From Halobacterium salinarum DSM 3754 (GTDB lineage Archaea; Halobacteriota; Halobacteria; Halobacteriales; Halobacteriaceae), in the NCBI RefSeq assembly GCF_008124605.1, contig NZ_VRYN01000001.1, positions 902,711-966,710 of the forward strand: a DNA stretch of 64,000 nucleotides, given 5' to 3'. Below the pieces are notes generated by a model. That model made no database searches. It saw only the letters and a program-made list of their open reading frames with translations, and was not told the DNA's origin. Every line of letters begins with the position of its first letter. The stretch's first letter is position 1. Both the position numbers and the translations under genes were made by a program. Shown piece after piece: positions 38,645-46,423 of this stretch.

Positions 38645-38902
38645 TGACATCCTCCACACGGCTGAAGCCGTGGGATTCCTCGCGTTGGGGGTCTGGCATT
38701 AGCGCCACCCCCTACGGAGGCAACGTTCTCCTACGCCGACCGTAGGATACTCTGGTCGGAGTCACCACGCTCTCATCGTTCCAAAGAACAGCGCACAGAC
38801 CCGAGTACCGTCCACCACAACGGGAATGTTGCCTCCGGGGACTCTGAGACCGGCTGAGACTCCCACGGCGGAAACCCCGGCGTTCACGCGGGGGAGGATG
38901 TC
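38645..38902. mobile_element. Non-autonomous element with two inverted IS200/IS605-type ends
   Basis: The left edge reads TTGACATCCTCC followed by hairpin CACGGCTGAAGCCGTG. The right edge reads GGGGGAGGATGTCA. Both are copies of the right end of the IS200/IS605 element at 45,590-45,618, in opposite directions. Inside, CCTACGGAGGCAAC (about 38,710-38,723) and GTTGCCTCCGGGG (about 38,828-38,840) are also inverted. No coding capacity. It looks like a palindrome-associated MITE mobilised by a TnpA in trans, and it sits between tumA and a truncated gene. Confidence 0.65.
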
Positions 38903-39105
38903 ATTTGGCCGATGAGCTGCCACTCTCGGTTACGCCAGACTTCTTCGATACGCTGCCACTGGTCGTCGTGGTTAGATTGGGGAACGAACCGGATGCGGCG
39001 TCGTGTCCCGGATTGGTCGGTGAACTCCAGAATTTGTTCACGGCGAGTGCCAGGGGTCATTGGCTGCGTTGGCGTCGCGGTGCTCTGTGGTGTGGTACAA
39101 CTCGT
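38903..39105 (-). pseudogene. Truncated copy of the small protein at 50,243
   Basis: Minus-strand translation gives TPGTRREQILEFTDQSGTRR and on to QWQRIEEVWRNREWQL, nearly the same as the protein encoded at 50,243-50,527 (TPGTRCEQIVEFTTQSGTRR). Nucleotide similarity is high over almost 200 bases and stops abruptly at both edges: at the MITE boundary on the left (C-terminal end of the protein) and at the hairpin repeat at 39,106 on the right (N-terminal side). So this copy is broken at both ends by mobile sequences. Confidence 0.8.
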
Positions 39106-39157
39106 GTGAATCGCCTCGGGGTCAAGCTCCAGGGAATTCTCCTCGACCGCCTGTAAA
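39106..39157 (+). repeat. Hairpin repeat R, copy 1 (partly decayed)
   Basis: Starts GTGAATCGCCTCGGGGTCAAG and ends CGACCGCCTGTAAAC. The other copies are at 40,994, 47,078, 57,072 and 57,440. In this copy the right hairpin arm is decayed. It abuts the truncated gene at 38,903-39,105. Confidence 0.7.
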
Positions 39158-39221
39158 CGGCGGGGGAGGGGATTCTCTCTTCGCAGAAAGATCGGATAGT
39201 CGAAACAACATAATTTACCTT

Positions 39222-39242
39222 GGGGAAATACTATATTTCTCC
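39222..39242 (+). promoter_or_regulatory. Inverted repeat in the promoter of the 39,260 gene pair
   Basis: GGGGAAATA and TATTTCTCC are near-perfect arms (one mismatch) around CTA. It lies just downstream of a TATA-like AATTTACC (about 39,212-39,219) and covers the expected transcription start, the usual place for a repressor site. Confidence 0.55.
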
Positions 39243-39259
39243 GTGGCGTGGTGTAGCGT

Positions 39260-39799
39260 ATGGCCGACTCTCATGATGGGGACGACCAACCGGCGTATGT
39301 CTCCCGGTGGAAAGAAGCAACCACGGGATTCGACCGAGTACGATCGGTTGCGTCATCGCTTGAGAACCCACGGACGGCTGGCTGGATCGCTGATGAAGCA
39401 CATGTTTCTGAGCCGACGGCCAGGAATCATCTTGACCGGCTCGTCGACCTCGGTGTGCTCGTCACCGACGAGTCACCACAGGGCAAAACGTACTATCCGG
39501 ACCCAGTCTACACCCGCCTGACTGCAATCCAAGAACTCGTCGCAGAGAACTCAGAAGCGACTCTCAGCCAACAGGCCACAGCGATCCACTCTGATATTGC
39601 GACCTGGAAAGCGGAGTACGATGTCGAATCACCACGGTCGCTTCGAGCGTCCGTCACGAACGAGATTTCGGTTGCGGAAGCGCAAAAGCGGCTTCGTATC
39701 GCAGCAGATTGGGAGTCCGCACAGTATCAACTCTCACTGCTTCGGGACGCGATTGACCACTACGAGACCTATACCGCTCGCCCACCGACCTCTGCATGA
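39260..39799 (+). CDS. Winged-helix DNA-binding protein (DUF7342-like)
   Basis: About 179 residues. Residues 30-75 make a wHTH (LENPRTAGWIADEAHVSEPTARNHLDRL, then GVLVTDES, quoted in parts). The C-terminal half is helical and probably dimerises. The gene overlaps the next by four bases (ATGA), so the two act as a unit. The size, the operator-like palindrome and the overlap with a small partner resemble antitoxin-first toxin-antitoxin operons, but I cannot name the family with certainty; DUF7342 is from memory. Confidence 0.8.
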   Translation: MADSHDGDDQPAYVSRWKEATTGFDRVRSVASSLENPRTAGWIADEAHVSEPTARNHLDRLVDLGVLVTDESPQGKTYYPDPVYTRLTAIQELVAENSEATLSQQATAIHSDIATWKAEYDVESPRSLRASVTNEISVAEAQKRLRIAADWESAQYQLSLLRDAIDHYETYTARPPTSA

Positions 39800-40356
39800 C
39801 CGACACGGGCGATGATGATAACGGAACGGAGCACCCTCCCGTCGATAGCGGGCTTGACCGCCATTTACAGCGACCGGATGGCGGCTGGAAGTCGACGCAG
39901 GACGTCGCTGAGAAACGCCACCGCATTCTGCGATCACTGCGCGAGCAACTCGAACGCCATCCAGCCATCAGCTCTGCGTTGGGGAGCCCGGATGGGCAGT
40001 ATGCTGAACTTGAGGCGGACGTCGACCCGGCACAGTTTGGGCGTAAGAGTGAATCGGCGTCGCTACGGGTGACGTGGCAGCCAAATCCCCATATTCCACC
40101 AGCGGCGACTCTGGATGACCGCCACCGGACATCGCTTACGTCGAATTTCAAAATCCACTATAGTGAATCATCGGGGTTCGACTGTGGCGTCCACCTTGAA
40201 CCAAATCCACACGTCGAGGGCCATCTCCATTTCCAGGAGCGGACCGCACCGAGCGACGACTACAACTACGAGGAAGTATCGCTTGCCGCGACAGCGCCGA
40301 CCGGTGTGCTCTGGGAGACCCTCGAGATCATCGCCAATCGACTACAACGGGCGTGA
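39796..40356 (+). CDS. Uncharacterised partner of the wHTH protein
   Basis: About 186 residues. A helical N-terminal part (KRHRILRSLREQLERHPAISS) is followed by a beta-rich part with a His-containing turn, SGFDCGVHLEPNPHVEGHLHFQE, quoted here in two pieces as SGFDCGVHLEPNPH and VEGHLHFQE. The His/Pro pattern recalls TumE-type proteins, which have a related PHxHxH turn, so a toxin role is possible. It is translationally coupled to the wHTH gene. A MITE lies 25 bases after its stop. Confidence 0.7.
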   Translation: MTDTGDDDNGTEHPPVDSGLDRHLQRPDGGWKSTQDVAEKRHRILRSLREQLERHPAISSALGSPDGQYAELEADVDPAQFGRKSESASLRVTWQPNPHIPPAATLDDRHRTSLTSNFKIHYSESSGFDCGVHLEPNPHVEGHLHFQERTAPSDDYNYEEVSLAATAPTGVLWETLEIIANRLQRA

Positions 40357-40381
40357 CGACGTGAGCCAGATTCGAGAGAAC

Positions 40382-40565
40382 GGCTCTAGTGAATCACTAG
40401 AGGGCGGCGGCTTTGACAGTGAAGACACCCAGCTCAGGCCGCCACTGAGAGTGACATTGTGGAGTTATTTTCGAAAATCGACGGCATAATCTCGCAGTCC
40501 CCCCCCCCTCTCAGAGCAACTCGGATTGGCCTAAACCCGTCGCTGTATAGCGATTCACCAAAGCC
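40382..40565. mobile_element. MITE derived from the IS5-type element at 43,504
   Basis: The 184-bp element starts GGCTCTAGTGAATCACTAG and ends GCGATTCACCAAAGCC, matching the ends of the full IS5-type element (GGCTCTGGTGAATCACTAG and GCGATTCACCAGAGCC). It has no transposase. It is flanked by a perfect 8-bp target duplication GAGAGAAC (40,374-40,381 and 40,566-40,573), which proves insertion. A run of ten or more C at about 40,500 lies inside. Confidence 0.9.
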
Positions 40566-40573
40566 GAGAGAAC

Positions 40574-40960
40574 GAAATTAGGGAGACTCGGAACGCAGTT
40601 GACGCCGCTACGCGTGAACAATGCGGATTCCGTACTGGTGTCGCCAGTATCTGATGTCCCGGGGATTTCTGGGGCATGGTCTTCGAGTGCGGCGAGCGCA
40701 CTGTAATCAAACGGTGCGTTCGTGAACTCACACTCCCCCACCACCATGGTTCCGCTTGTCGTGAACCCGACGACGTCTACCTCGTGTTCTTTGTATCACC
40801 AGCGGCTGATATTGAGGAACGTCTCCTCGGGAAGCAGATTCGGCAGTGTATCCTGGCAGAGGTTCTCGAATGCTTGGCTCACGAAGTCAGGAGTTCTGGT
40901 TCGATGACCGCCTCGTAGACGTCTGGACCCCGTCGTTCGTATCGGTCTTCTTTGCCGTAG
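40574..40960 (-). pseudogene. Remnant of an archaeal AAA ATPase with DUF234 C-terminal domain
   Basis: The minus strand encodes VYGKEDRYERRGPDVYEAVI, then after a frameshift near 40,890 DFVSQAFENLC, then NISRW-stop-YKEHEVDVVGF, then VVGECEFTNAPFDYSALAAL and ALFTRSG. This is the C-terminal DUF234 part of the archaeal P-loop ATPase family (typically RWW...EIDVVG, VGECKW, LFSRSGF). The TGA at 40,796-40,798 replaces the second Trp of the WW pair in the same reading frame. The ATPase domain is missing. The 3-prime end was cut by the MITE, and the 5-prime end runs to repeat copy 2. Confidence 0.8.
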
Positions 40961-40993
40961 ACTCAAGGTGGTGACGGGCTTCACGCTCGGGGT

Positions 40994-41088
40994 CAGGTGG
41001 TTCGAGACGCCGACGGCGTCTCGTCATCACGGAAGACGGAGTCTTCCGTACGACCCCGATTCACTCGCCCTGCTCCGCCTGTAGACAA
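40994..41088 (+). repeat. Hairpin repeat R, copy 2 (long form)
   Basis: Contains two tandem hairpins, GAGACGCCGACGGCGTCTC (about 41,003-41,021) and ACGGAAGACGGAGTCTTCCGT (about 41,029-41,049, arms ACGGAAGAC/GTCTTCCGT), followed by the shared end CCTGCTCCGCCTGTAGAC. Almost identical to copy 4 (57,072-57,179) in opposite orientation. It abuts the truncated ATPase remnant. Confidence 0.8.
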
Positions 41089-41264
41089 GCAAATACTCCA
41101 CCTGCGGTACGGGAAGCCTGGTCGTTCACGACGGGGAGAATGCCACGGCAGCGAATCGATTTCCCGCTGGTCGCTTTCGAATCCTTCCCCAACTGACGGC
41201 CCCATCGAAACTCCACAGATTCAATTCCACTCCCACCGATTTACTTATACGTATATCGGTTAAA

Positions 41265-42935
41265 TTGGAATTCGTGAGAGAAACGGCGCTACAGATTATC
41301 GGCTACTTGCGAGACCAATCGTACGCCATCGGTGAGTTAGCTGATGCTATCGGCAAAAGTCAAAGCTGGACGTCGGAGCTCGTGAGTGATCTTGAAGACG
41401 CCAATCTCATCGACCGAACTAATGGCGTCCGGCTGGCTACCACCTACGAAGCGACGCTGCTTGCAGACCTCCTCGAACAGTATACACTCGAAAACGTGCT
41501 GGTGGGGACGAAAGAAGAGATTCTGGGTGAGCTTCTCGACGGGTCGAAGACTATCTCGGAGTTACAACAACAAGGGTTTGCGAAATCGACGCTCTACCAG
41601 CACCTGAACGAGATCCGTGAGACCGGGGCGATTGCACAAACGGACGATGGCTACACCATCACCGATGACACGCTTCAGTCCTTTCTAGAGGCTAGAAATC
41701 GGACCACGCCATTCGAGACGGAGTTCCGCGCACAGGGCGAGCGACTGGTCGTGACGACCAAAGACGACGTCGACGGCACGCCAACTGCGTTCTCGGCGTT
41801 TACTCGCTACGGCGTCGACTATCACCCAGCGAAAACCTACGTCTACCAGGGTGATCGCTCGCTAGAACTCGAAGCGGTGCTAATCCATGCGGTGACTGTT
41901 GCTGAGACCAAGAAACAGATGGCGATGGTTGGCGTGTTCTATCTGACACATCGCGCGACCCTCGACGCCAGCGACCTGTGGCGGCTCGCGAACCGGTGGG
42001 AGTCCGTTGAGAGATGGGCCGATCTCTTTGCATACATCGATCAGCGGGAGGTCCACCACGAGGCGCTCTTTCTCCCGTGGGCGGAATTCATCGATTTCGC
42101 GAACGACTATGGGGTCTATCCGCGTGGCCACCATCCGGAAGATAGCCTTCGACGGGGGCTCGAAGAGCTTGGCGACCATCTGGAGACATCCGTCGACGTG
42201 TATCTTCTTGGGGGTGGCAATCTCATTCTGCGTGGGTTAAAGGATTCGACGAAAGACGTCGACCTTGTCGTTGCGGAGGGACAGACGTTCTTTACAATCG
42301 CCGAATCACTGCAGGACCTGGGATACGAGGAGCGTCGTGACTTGGAAGCGGCATACAACCAGCTTGATCCCAGTATTGTGCTGGAGAAGGAGGGGTTTCC
42401 GCGCTGGGATATTTTCGTGGAGGCGGTCGCCGGCCAGCTCCAGTTGACGCCGGCGATGATCGAGCGGTGCGACCAGTCATTCGAGTACGGCAATCTTCAC
42501 GTACATCTGCTCTCACTGACTGACATTTTCGTGTTCAAATCGATCACGGAACGCGAAGGCGATCTCGAAGACGCCGCACTGATTGCCAGACAAGCCGAAC
42601 TCGACTGGGGGAGTATCTTTCAAGAGATCAAGACCCAGGAGGCCCGTACGGGGCAGTTCTTCTCGTTTGCTGTGCTCGATACGCTCGATGTCCTCGAGGA
42701 GCGGCACAATATTGTCGCGCCAATCACGGACCAGCTCGTCTCGTACTGTCTTGAGAACGCGTTGCTCGTCTCGCTGGAAAACCCAAAAACGATCGAAGAC
42801 CTCCGCGAAGAACTGGACTTCCCCGACCACCAGATCTACAACAAACTCCGAAATCTCGAGGAGGACCGTGAGATCACTGTTGATCGGAGTGGGCGGCTCA
42901 ATACGTACCAGCGAACGAAATCGACCGACCGGTAA
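41265..42935 (+). CDS. Nucleotidyltransferase-domain protein flanked by winged helices
   Basis: About 556 residues. Residues 5-60 form a wHTH (IIGYLRDQSYAIGELADAIG, then SQSWTSELVSDLEDANLI), and a second wHTH follows near residues 85-125 (TISELQQQGFAKSTLYQHLNEI). The centre (about residues 320-420) has a nucleotidyltransferase-like motif LLGGGNLILRGLKDSTKDVDLV, quoted as LLGGGNLILRG and STKDVDLV, of the DUF6036/AbiEii type. A last wHTH (TIEDLREELDFPDHQIYNKL) closes the protein. The open frame begins at TTG 41,265; a TATA-like ACTTATACG at 41,243-41,251 favours GTG 41,274 as a leaderless start. No partner toxin or antitoxin gene is adjacent. GC is lower than in the left part. Possible roles are defence, toxin-antitoxin or regulation. 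Confidence 0.8.
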   Translation: MEFVRETALQIIGYLRDQSYAIGELADAIGKSQSWTSELVSDLEDANLIDRTNGVRLATTYEATLLADLLEQYTLENVLVGTKEEILGELLDGSKTISELQQQGFAKSTLYQHLNEIRETGAIAQTDDGYTITDDTLQSFLEARNRTTPFETEFRAQGERLVVTTKDDVDGTPTAFSAFTRYGVDYHPAKTYVYQGDRSLELEAVLIHAVTVAETKKQMAMVGVFYLTHRATLDASDLWRLANRWESVERWADLFAYIDQREVHHEALFLPWAEFIDFANDYGVYPRGHHPEDSLRRGLEELGDHLETSVDVYLLGGGNLILRGLKDSTKDVDLVVAEGQTFFTIAESLQDLGYEERRDLEAAYNQLDPSIVLEKEGFPRWDIFVEAVAGQLQLTPAMIERCDQSFEYGNLHVHLLSLTDIFVFKSITEREGDLEDAALIARQAELDWGSIFQEIKTQEARTGQFFSFAVLDTLDVLEERHNIVAPITDQLVSYCLENALLVSLENPKTIEDLREELDFPDHQIYNKLRNLEEDREITVDRSGRLNTYQRTKSTDR

Positions 42936-43085
42936 CTACAGGATGACCGCCAGCCAGTTTTCAGCACGTTACAGCGGTAGCGAGGCGAAAGCCCACCCGT
43001 TCACGGGTGGGATGAAGCCGACAACTGGGAATCTTTCCACGCTCGTAGGCACGGCTGGGGTTGAATGTCTGCGTAACATCTTTCG

Positions 43086-43499
43086 GTGAGTGACTTCTAC
43101 ATAGTGACGATGCCTCGTGGGTTCGACAGGGAACGTACCAACGTCCACAAACTCCAGTACCACTTCATCTGGTGCCCGAAGTACCGCAAATCGGTGCTTG
43201 AAGGCGAGGTACGTGACCGTCTCGAAGAACTCATCGAGGAGAAAGCCGACGAACTCGGGTTGGAGATACTGGAGTTGGCAATTCGCCCCGACCACGTACA
43301 CCTGTTCATCACAGGCGACCCGACCCTTGCCCCGAACAAGATAATGCAACAGGTCAAGGGCTACTCCTCGCGCCACCTCCGAGACGAGTTCGACTTCGGC
43401 TTGCCGTCGCTGTGGACGCGCTCGTACTTCGTCTCAAGTGCGGGCGACGTATCCAGCGAAGTCATTGAGGAGTACATCGACGCCCAAGCAGGTGAGTAG
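43086..43499 (+). CDS. tnpA: IS200/IS605 TnpA transposase (Y1 HUH)
   Basis: Single-strand transposase of 137 residues. The HUH metal motif is HVH in RPDHVHLFIT and the catalytic Tyr is in EEYIDAQ near the C terminus, both intact. The GTG at 43,086 opens the frame; ATG at 43,110 (MPRGFDRERTNVHKLQYHFI) is an alternative and gives the family-typical start. The stop at 43,497-43,499 overlaps the target duplication of the IS5-type insertion, but the protein sequence is unchanged, so TnpA may still work. Confidence 0.93.
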   Translation: MSDFYIVTMPRGFDRERTNVHKLQYHFIWCPKYRKSVLEGEVRDRLEELIEEKADELGLEILELAIRPDHVHLFITGDPTLAPNKIMQQVKGYSSRHLRDEFDFGLPSLWTRSYFVSSAGDVSSEVIEEYIDAQAGE

Positions 43500-43503
43500 T
43501 CAT

Positions 43504-44441
43504 GGCTCTGGTGAATCACTAGACGGCGTCGGTTTCGACCGTCAGAACTAGTGGAATGAAGCGGGAAATCGGCGATGATTCATGTCGAAGATCTCCCGCT
43601 TCACGAAGAAAGCGGTCACGTTAGCTAAAAATGCTGTTGGTGGTCGAGGCGAAGTCGCCGCCCCCGAAGGGGGTGGCGGCTTCGCCGACTACGCGGTCGT
43701 GTCGCTGCACTGTCTGCGGGTTTACTTGGAGAAATCGTACCGGGAAACACTCGATCTGCTGAGCGAGATGCCACAAATACTGGCCGAGATCGGCCTCAGC
43801 GAGGGCGATCTCCCCGACCACTCGACGTTAGTGAAGGCGTTTGACAGACTCAAGACGGCGCTGTGGCGCGTGCTGCTGCGCCTGTCGGCGCAGCTGCACG
43901 ACCCGAGCGGGCACGCCGCGATCGACGCGACGTTCTTCGACCGCGAAACCGCGAGCAAGCACTACTGTCGCCGGACGAATTACCGCGTTCAGACGCTCAA
44001 AACGACCGCTCTCGTTGACACAGAAACGCAAGCGATCCTGGACGTTCATTGCTCGACCGGGAAACCGCACGACACGCAGCTCGGCTGGCAGGTCGCCCGC
44101 CGCAACGCGGGCGACCTGACCAGCCTCGCCGCCGACAAAGGCTACGACTGGATGGAATTACGTGAGAAACTTCGGGAAGACGGCGTGAGGCCGCTGATCA
44201 AGCATCGGATCTTCCGGCCCATCGACCACGCGCACAACGCGCGGGTCGATGGGCCTCGCTACCGCCAGCGATCAATGTGTGAGACCGTCTTCTCGTCGAT
44301 CAAGCGCACGCTCGGTGACGCCGTGCGTGCGCGAGCGTGGTTTCGTGAGTTCCGGGAGATCGTCTTGAAATGTGTCGTGCACAACATCAAGCGAGCCGTC
44401 ACACCGTGAAATCAACCGCAGTATGGCGATTCACCAGAGCC
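43504..44441 (+). mobile_element. IS5-family (ISH1-group-like) insertion sequence
   Basis: A complete 938-bp element. Terminal inverted repeats are GGCTCTGGTGAATC at the left and its complement GATTCACCAGAGCC at the right. It is flanked by a perfect 8-bp target duplication GTAGTCAT (43,496-43,503 and 44,442-44,449). One transposase gene fills it. The site is the junction of tnpA and tnpB, and the duplication restores both the tnpA stop and the tnpB ATG. Confidence 0.95.
43582..44409 (+). CDS. IS5-family transposase (DDE)
   Basis: Transposase of 275 residues with the catalytic triad visible: Asp in AAIDATFFDRE, Asp in LAADKGYDW, Glu in SMCETVFSSIKR (the Y-(2)-R-(3)-E type signature region RYRQRSMCETVF). 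The N-terminal region is helical. Uninterrupted and inside intact inverted repeats, so probably active. The MITE at 40,382 has matching ends and could be moved by this enzyme. Confidence 0.95.
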   Translation: MSKISRFTKKAVTLAKNAVGGRGEVAAPEGGGGFADYAVVSLHCLRVYLEKSYRETLDLLSEMPQILAEIGLSEGDLPDHSTLVKAFDRLKTALWRVLLRLSAQLHDPSGHAAIDATFFDRETASKHYCRRTNYRVQTLKTTALVDTETQAILDVHCSTGKPHDTQLGWQVARRNAGDLTSLAADKGYDWMELREKLREDGVRPLIKHRIFRPIDHAHNARVDGPRYRQRSMCETVFSSIKRTLGDAVRARAWFREFREIVLKCVVHNIKRAVTP

Positions 44442-44447
44442 GTAGTC

Positions 44448-45602
44448 ATGCAACGGAACGTCTCAACCACGGTGCGGGTCAAACTCCACTCGCTGACCAA
44501 CAAGAAAGCTGACCTGCTCGCCCGTGAGTACGAGGCGTTCCAGACTGAGGTTCACGGCGGAGACGCCAACCTCTACTCCGCGACCGACCAGCAGGCGTCG
44601 AAGGTGCAACGACAGAAAGACCCGAACCCCGACACCGAACAGCCCGTCGTTCTCCGCAACGACGTGTTGGACGTGTCCTACGACGAGGACACCGTTCTCT
44701 CGTCGTGGTGGGTCAAAGTCCCCGTCTACGACCCCGAACGGGGACGAGGAAACTCCATCTGGTGCCCTGCCCACGTTCCGCACAAAGACGAACAACTCGT
44801 CCGCAAGGGTGATATTCGGGACAGCGAACTGGTGCGCCGTGACGGTGACTGGTACGTCCATCTCGTCGTGAAGCGGTCTGTGACCGTCCAAGACGAGTAC
44901 GACGACGTGCTGGCTATCGATATGGGCACACGGTGGGTCGCTACCTGCGCGTTCCTCTCCGACCGCAAAACCACCTTCTACGGCGAGGACGTGCGCCGTA
45001 TCCGCGAACACTACAAGCAACTCCGCAAGTCCATCGGGAAATCGAAACCCCGACAGGGACAACAGGTGGTCGAGCGTATCGGTGACGCTGAAACGCGGAA
45101 GGTGGACGACCGCCTCCACAAAATTGCTCGGCACATCGTGGAGGATGCCGAGGAACGGAACGCAGTCATCGTCGTGGGCGACCTCGGCGGAATTCGCAAG
45201 GACAACGACAAGGGACGGTACGTCAACGACAAGACCCACAAGATGCCGTTCGCCCGCCTGCTCAACTACATCGAATACAAAGCCCACGACGCAGGCATCG
45301 ACGTGCAGTTGGTCGAAGAATACGACACGTCGCAGACGTGCAACCGCTGTGCTTGCGAGGGTGTCCGTGAGACGCAGGGACGCTTCGAGTGCACCGAGTG
45401 CGGGTTGGACGACAACGCGGACAAGAACGGTGCGCTCAACATCGGCAAACGAGCCTTGGGCAAGTTCGAAAGACCGCTGTCCGAGGCGGGGGTCGTACTG
45501 GCACGGCCCGAAACGCAGGTCATCGTCCACCGTGACGACGAACCTGCGAACCTCTCCGTATCCGTGGGTTCAACCCCCAGTGGGGGAACCCCACGGCTTT
45601 AG
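44448..45602 (+). CDS. tnpB: TnpB RNA-guided nuclease of the IS200/IS605 element
   Basis: About 384 residues. RuvC motif I is LAIDMGTRWVATCAF, motif II VVGDLGGIRKDN, and the zinc finger CNRC...CTEC precedes DDNADKNGALNIG with the last catalytic Asp. All are intact. The frame is open upstream into the inserted IS, but the ATG at 44,448 (MQRNVSTTVRVKLHSL) is the original start and is recreated by the 8-bp target duplication, so the coding sequence is unharmed although its link to the tnpA promoter is lost. The right end overlapping its 3-prime end would encode the guide RNA scaffold, by knowledge of the family. Confidence 0.93.
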   Translation: MQRNVSTTVRVKLHSLTNKKADLLAREYEAFQTEVHGGDANLYSATDQQASKVQRQKDPNPDTEQPVVLRNDVLDVSYDEDTVLSSWWVKVPVYDPERGRGNSIWCPAHVPHKDEQLVRKGDIRDSELVRRDGDWYVHLVVKRSVTVQDEYDDVLAIDMGTRWVATCAFLSDRKTTFYGEDVRRIREHYKQLRKSIGKSKPRQGQQVVERIGDAETRKVDDRLHKIARHIVEDAEERNAVIVVGDLGGIRKDNDKGRYVNDKTHKMPFARLLNYIEYKAHDAGIDVQLVEEYDTSQTCNRCACEGVRETQGRFECTECGLDDNADKNGALNIGKRALGKFERPLSEAGVVLARPETQVIVHRDDEPANLSVSVGSTPSGGTPRL

Positions 45603-45877
45603 CCGTGGGAGGATGTCAGTGGATGTAGCTCCCCCAGTGTCTTTCTGAAAGCTTGGTCCTCGAGGAGTTGGTGGTTTTCTGTCTCTCTTGCGTTGCGGTA
45701 CCCCCAACGGTGCTGTTGTCGCTGTCAGTGAACCCGCCTCCCAAACTAGCGACGAAACGGCTGCATCTGTGGTTCTCCGGCCCGTTCTGTGATGGCGACC
45801 TGCTGGCGTTGTTCTACAGGGGCGTTGGGGGGAGTCCAACCTTGTGGAGTGCGGCCGACACTCCGACTACACAGCAA

Positions 45878-46423
45878 ATGCCGTCACAACAAGCCCCAGT
45901 CGCTTGGACTGACCTGTCCGGCCCAGCGCGCACACTCCTCTATACCATCGCTCGACGAGAACGCGATGGAGAGTCAACGACCCGCAGCGACATCCGAGCG
46001 GCACTCACTGGCCCACAGCACCCGCGGCTCACCGACCAAGAGCTCCTGGGCAGCTTCCAGGCCCTCGACGAAGCCGGCCTGATCGAGGCTGAGATGCCGC
46101 TGGATCCATACGAGGTGACGACTGACGGCCGCGACCGCCTCACCAGCCAAGCCCTCCGCCTAGAGAGCACCATCGACACGCCGGCAATCGATGACGGTGC
46201 TTCGCTGGCTGTGTGTCCCCGCTGTGGCAAGCCAATCACCGAACTCACGACCACCCCAACTGGCGATCTCACCACGTCATTCTGTGAGTGCCAGCTCTCA
46301 AGTCAGTCACTCGACTCAGTCGTTGCCACGCTCCTCGATACCTATCCCGGAATCGACGATCCGGATGCCGCCTACTATCTGCGGCAAGCCATCTATCTGG
46401 TGCTCCCCCGGGCGGATGAGTGA
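45878..46423 (+). CDS. wHTH and zinc-ribbon-like protein
   Basis: About 181 residues. An N-terminal wHTH (LSGPARTLLYTIARRERDGE, then TDQELLGSFQALDEAGLIEAE) is followed by a Cys cluster CPRCGKP about 40 residues before CEC, possibly a zinc site. The frame is open upstream, but ATG 45,878 begins the domain. It overlaps the next gene by eight bases, so the two form an operon. I see no clear TATA box in the 259 bases between the IS right end (45,618) and this start. Function unknown; DNA binding is inferred. Confidence 0.78.
   Translation: MPSQQAPVAWTDLSGPARTLLYTIARRERDGESTTRSDIRAALTGPQHPRLTDQELLGSFQALDEAGLIEAEMPLDPYEVTTDGRDRLTSQALRLESTIDTPAIDDGASLAVCPRCGKPITELTTTPTGDLTTSFCECQLSSQSLDSVVATLLDTYPGIDDPDAAYYLRQAIYLVLPRADE

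Larger units (their letters stand above)
42970..45618 (+). mobile_element. IS200/IS605-family element interrupted by an IS5-type element
   Basis: The order is left-end hairpin (CCCACCCGTTCACGGGTGGG at about 42,992-43,011), tnpA, inserted IS (43,504-44,441), tnpB, right-end hairpin CCCACGGC/GCCGTGGG (45,590-45,609) and terminal GGATGTCA (to 45,618). The left boundary is approximate. Without the insertion tnpA would end two bases before the tnpB ATG. The right end equals those of the MITE at 38,645. It has been inserted between the NTase gene and the nuclease pair. Confidence 0.85.

Noticed and set aside
38905..39156. Plus-strand ORF of 83 codons
   Set aside because: The minus strand of the same DNA matches the gene at 50,243, so the plus frame is a shadow.
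45570..45839. Minus-strand ORF after the IS200/IS605 right end
   Set aside because: It runs through the transposon end and antisense to the leader of the wHTH gene; no similarity.
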